This document shows, in pieces, positions 5,028 to 5,403 of a DNA stretch of 5,403 nt. The notes below the pieces were generated by a model, which did not search any database, was not told where the DNA came from, and saw nothing but the letters and a program-made list of their open reading frames with translations. Numbering within the stretch: position 1 is the first letter of the stretch; each line of letters opens with the position of its first letter. The stretch comes from Deltaproteobacteria bacterium (GTDB taxonomy: Bacteria; Desulfobacterota; Dissulfuribacteria; Dissulfuribacterales; S140-46), in assembly GCA_015491585.1 (NCBI GenBank), contig WFVQ01000086.1:1-5403 (forward strand). The letters are read 5' to 3'. The position numbers were made by a program, and so were the translations under genes.

Positions 5028-5403
5028 TCACTTGCTGATTGTCTGCTGGCGCAGCAGGTGATCGGCCAGCACGATTTGCACCATAGCCCTAAGGACCGGC
5101 ACTATGCGCGGAATGGCAGAGACGTCGTGCCGCCCCCCCACCTTGACGGTCACAGGCCTGCCCTGGATGTCGATGGTGCGCTGTTCCTTGGAGATGGAGG
5201 GAATGGGCTTCACTGCCGCCCGAACCACCACTGTGTCGCCGTTGGATATGCCGGCCAGGATACCGCCGGAGTTGTTGGTGACGAATCCCTCTGGCACGAT
5301 CTCGTCGTTGTTTTCCGAACCCCGCATCCTTGCCGCCTGGAAACCGGCGCCTATTTCGACCCCCTTCACAGCTCCCACGGACATGAGCGCCTTGGCCAGA
5401 TCG
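5028..5403 (-). CDS. aroC: Chorismate synthase, C-terminal third (5' part outside window)
   Basis: Chorismate synthase converts 5-enolpyruvylshikimate-3-phosphate to chorismate, the last shikimate-pathway step, using reduced FMN without net redox change. The frame is open to the right edge; about 124 codons are visible of the usual 350-390, so the ATG at 5384 is internal. Visible signatures include LAKALMSVGAVKGVEIGAGF, NNSGGILAGISNGD (a family signature contacting FMN and substrate), AVKPIPSISKEQRTID, and GGRHDVSAIPRIVPV followed by MVQIVLADHLL. The stop TGA (5030-5028) lies 13 bases before tyrA, which is in the same direction, so the two form an operon feeding chorismate towards tyrosine. 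The C-terminus is complete and no damage is seen. Confidence 0.95.
   Translation of the reverse strand, partial: DLAKALMSVGAVKGVEIGAGFQAARMRGSENNDEIVPEGFVTNNSGGILAGISNGDTVVVRAAVKPIPSISKEQRTIDIQGRPVTVKVGGRHDVSAIPRIVPVLRAMVQIVLADHLLRQQTISK

Noticed and set aside
4193..5038. Long + strand frame (281 codons) opposite tyrA
   Set aside because: It is the antisense of a well-supported prephenate dehydrogenase and has no family features.

Overview
The window holds parts of two convergent transcription units that meet at a strong, probably bidirectional, terminator near position 2560. Composition is moderately GC-rich, genes are tightly packed and most have good Shine-Dalgarno sites. The gene content (a YedE/TusA/DsrE sulfur cluster, a delta-proteobacterial style PilC and an E. 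coli-like TyrA) suggests a Gram-negative anaerobe, most plausibly of the Desulfobacterota (former Deltaproteobacteria). That placement is inference from gene content, not a phylogenetic result.

Region 1 (1-2522, + strand) is a sulfur-trafficking operon. It starts with a YedE/YeeE-family membrane permease cut by the left edge, followed by a TusA-type sulfurtransferase and three small cytosolic proteins. This composition matches what has been called the 'YTD' cluster (YedE-related permease, TusA, DsrE, plus two hypothetical genes), noted in comparative genomics of sulfur-disproportionating and some sulfate-reducing bacteria. Reading the two 'hypothetical' genes here, I find that the first ends like TusC/DsrF and the second begins and ends like TusB/DsrH. 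The three small genes therefore look like a reduced tusD-tusC-tusB (dsrE-dsrF-dsrH) set in the canonical order. Only the first keeps the cysteine expected to carry sulfur. A likely scheme is that YedE imports a reduced sulfur (or selenium) species, TusA takes it as a persulfide, and the DsrEFH-like trio relays it; the final acceptor is not in the window.

Region 2 (2523-2594) is the intergenic terminator, with a perfect 14-bp stem whose A-rich and T-rich flanks let it serve both strands.

Region 3 (2595-5403, - strand), read right to left, is the C-terminal third of chorismate synthase (aroC, cut by the right edge), prephenate dehydrogenase (tyrA), a DUF167/YggU-family protein whose start overlaps the tyrA stop, a 102-bp gap with a sigma-28-like promoter candidate, and pilC/gspF, the inner-membrane platform of a type IV pilus or type II secretion machine. 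aroC and tyrA form the chorismate-to-tyrosine branch except for chorismate mutase, which is not visible. pilC may be transcribed on its own from the gap promoter.

No RNA genes, CRISPR arrays, insertion sequences or large repeats were seen.
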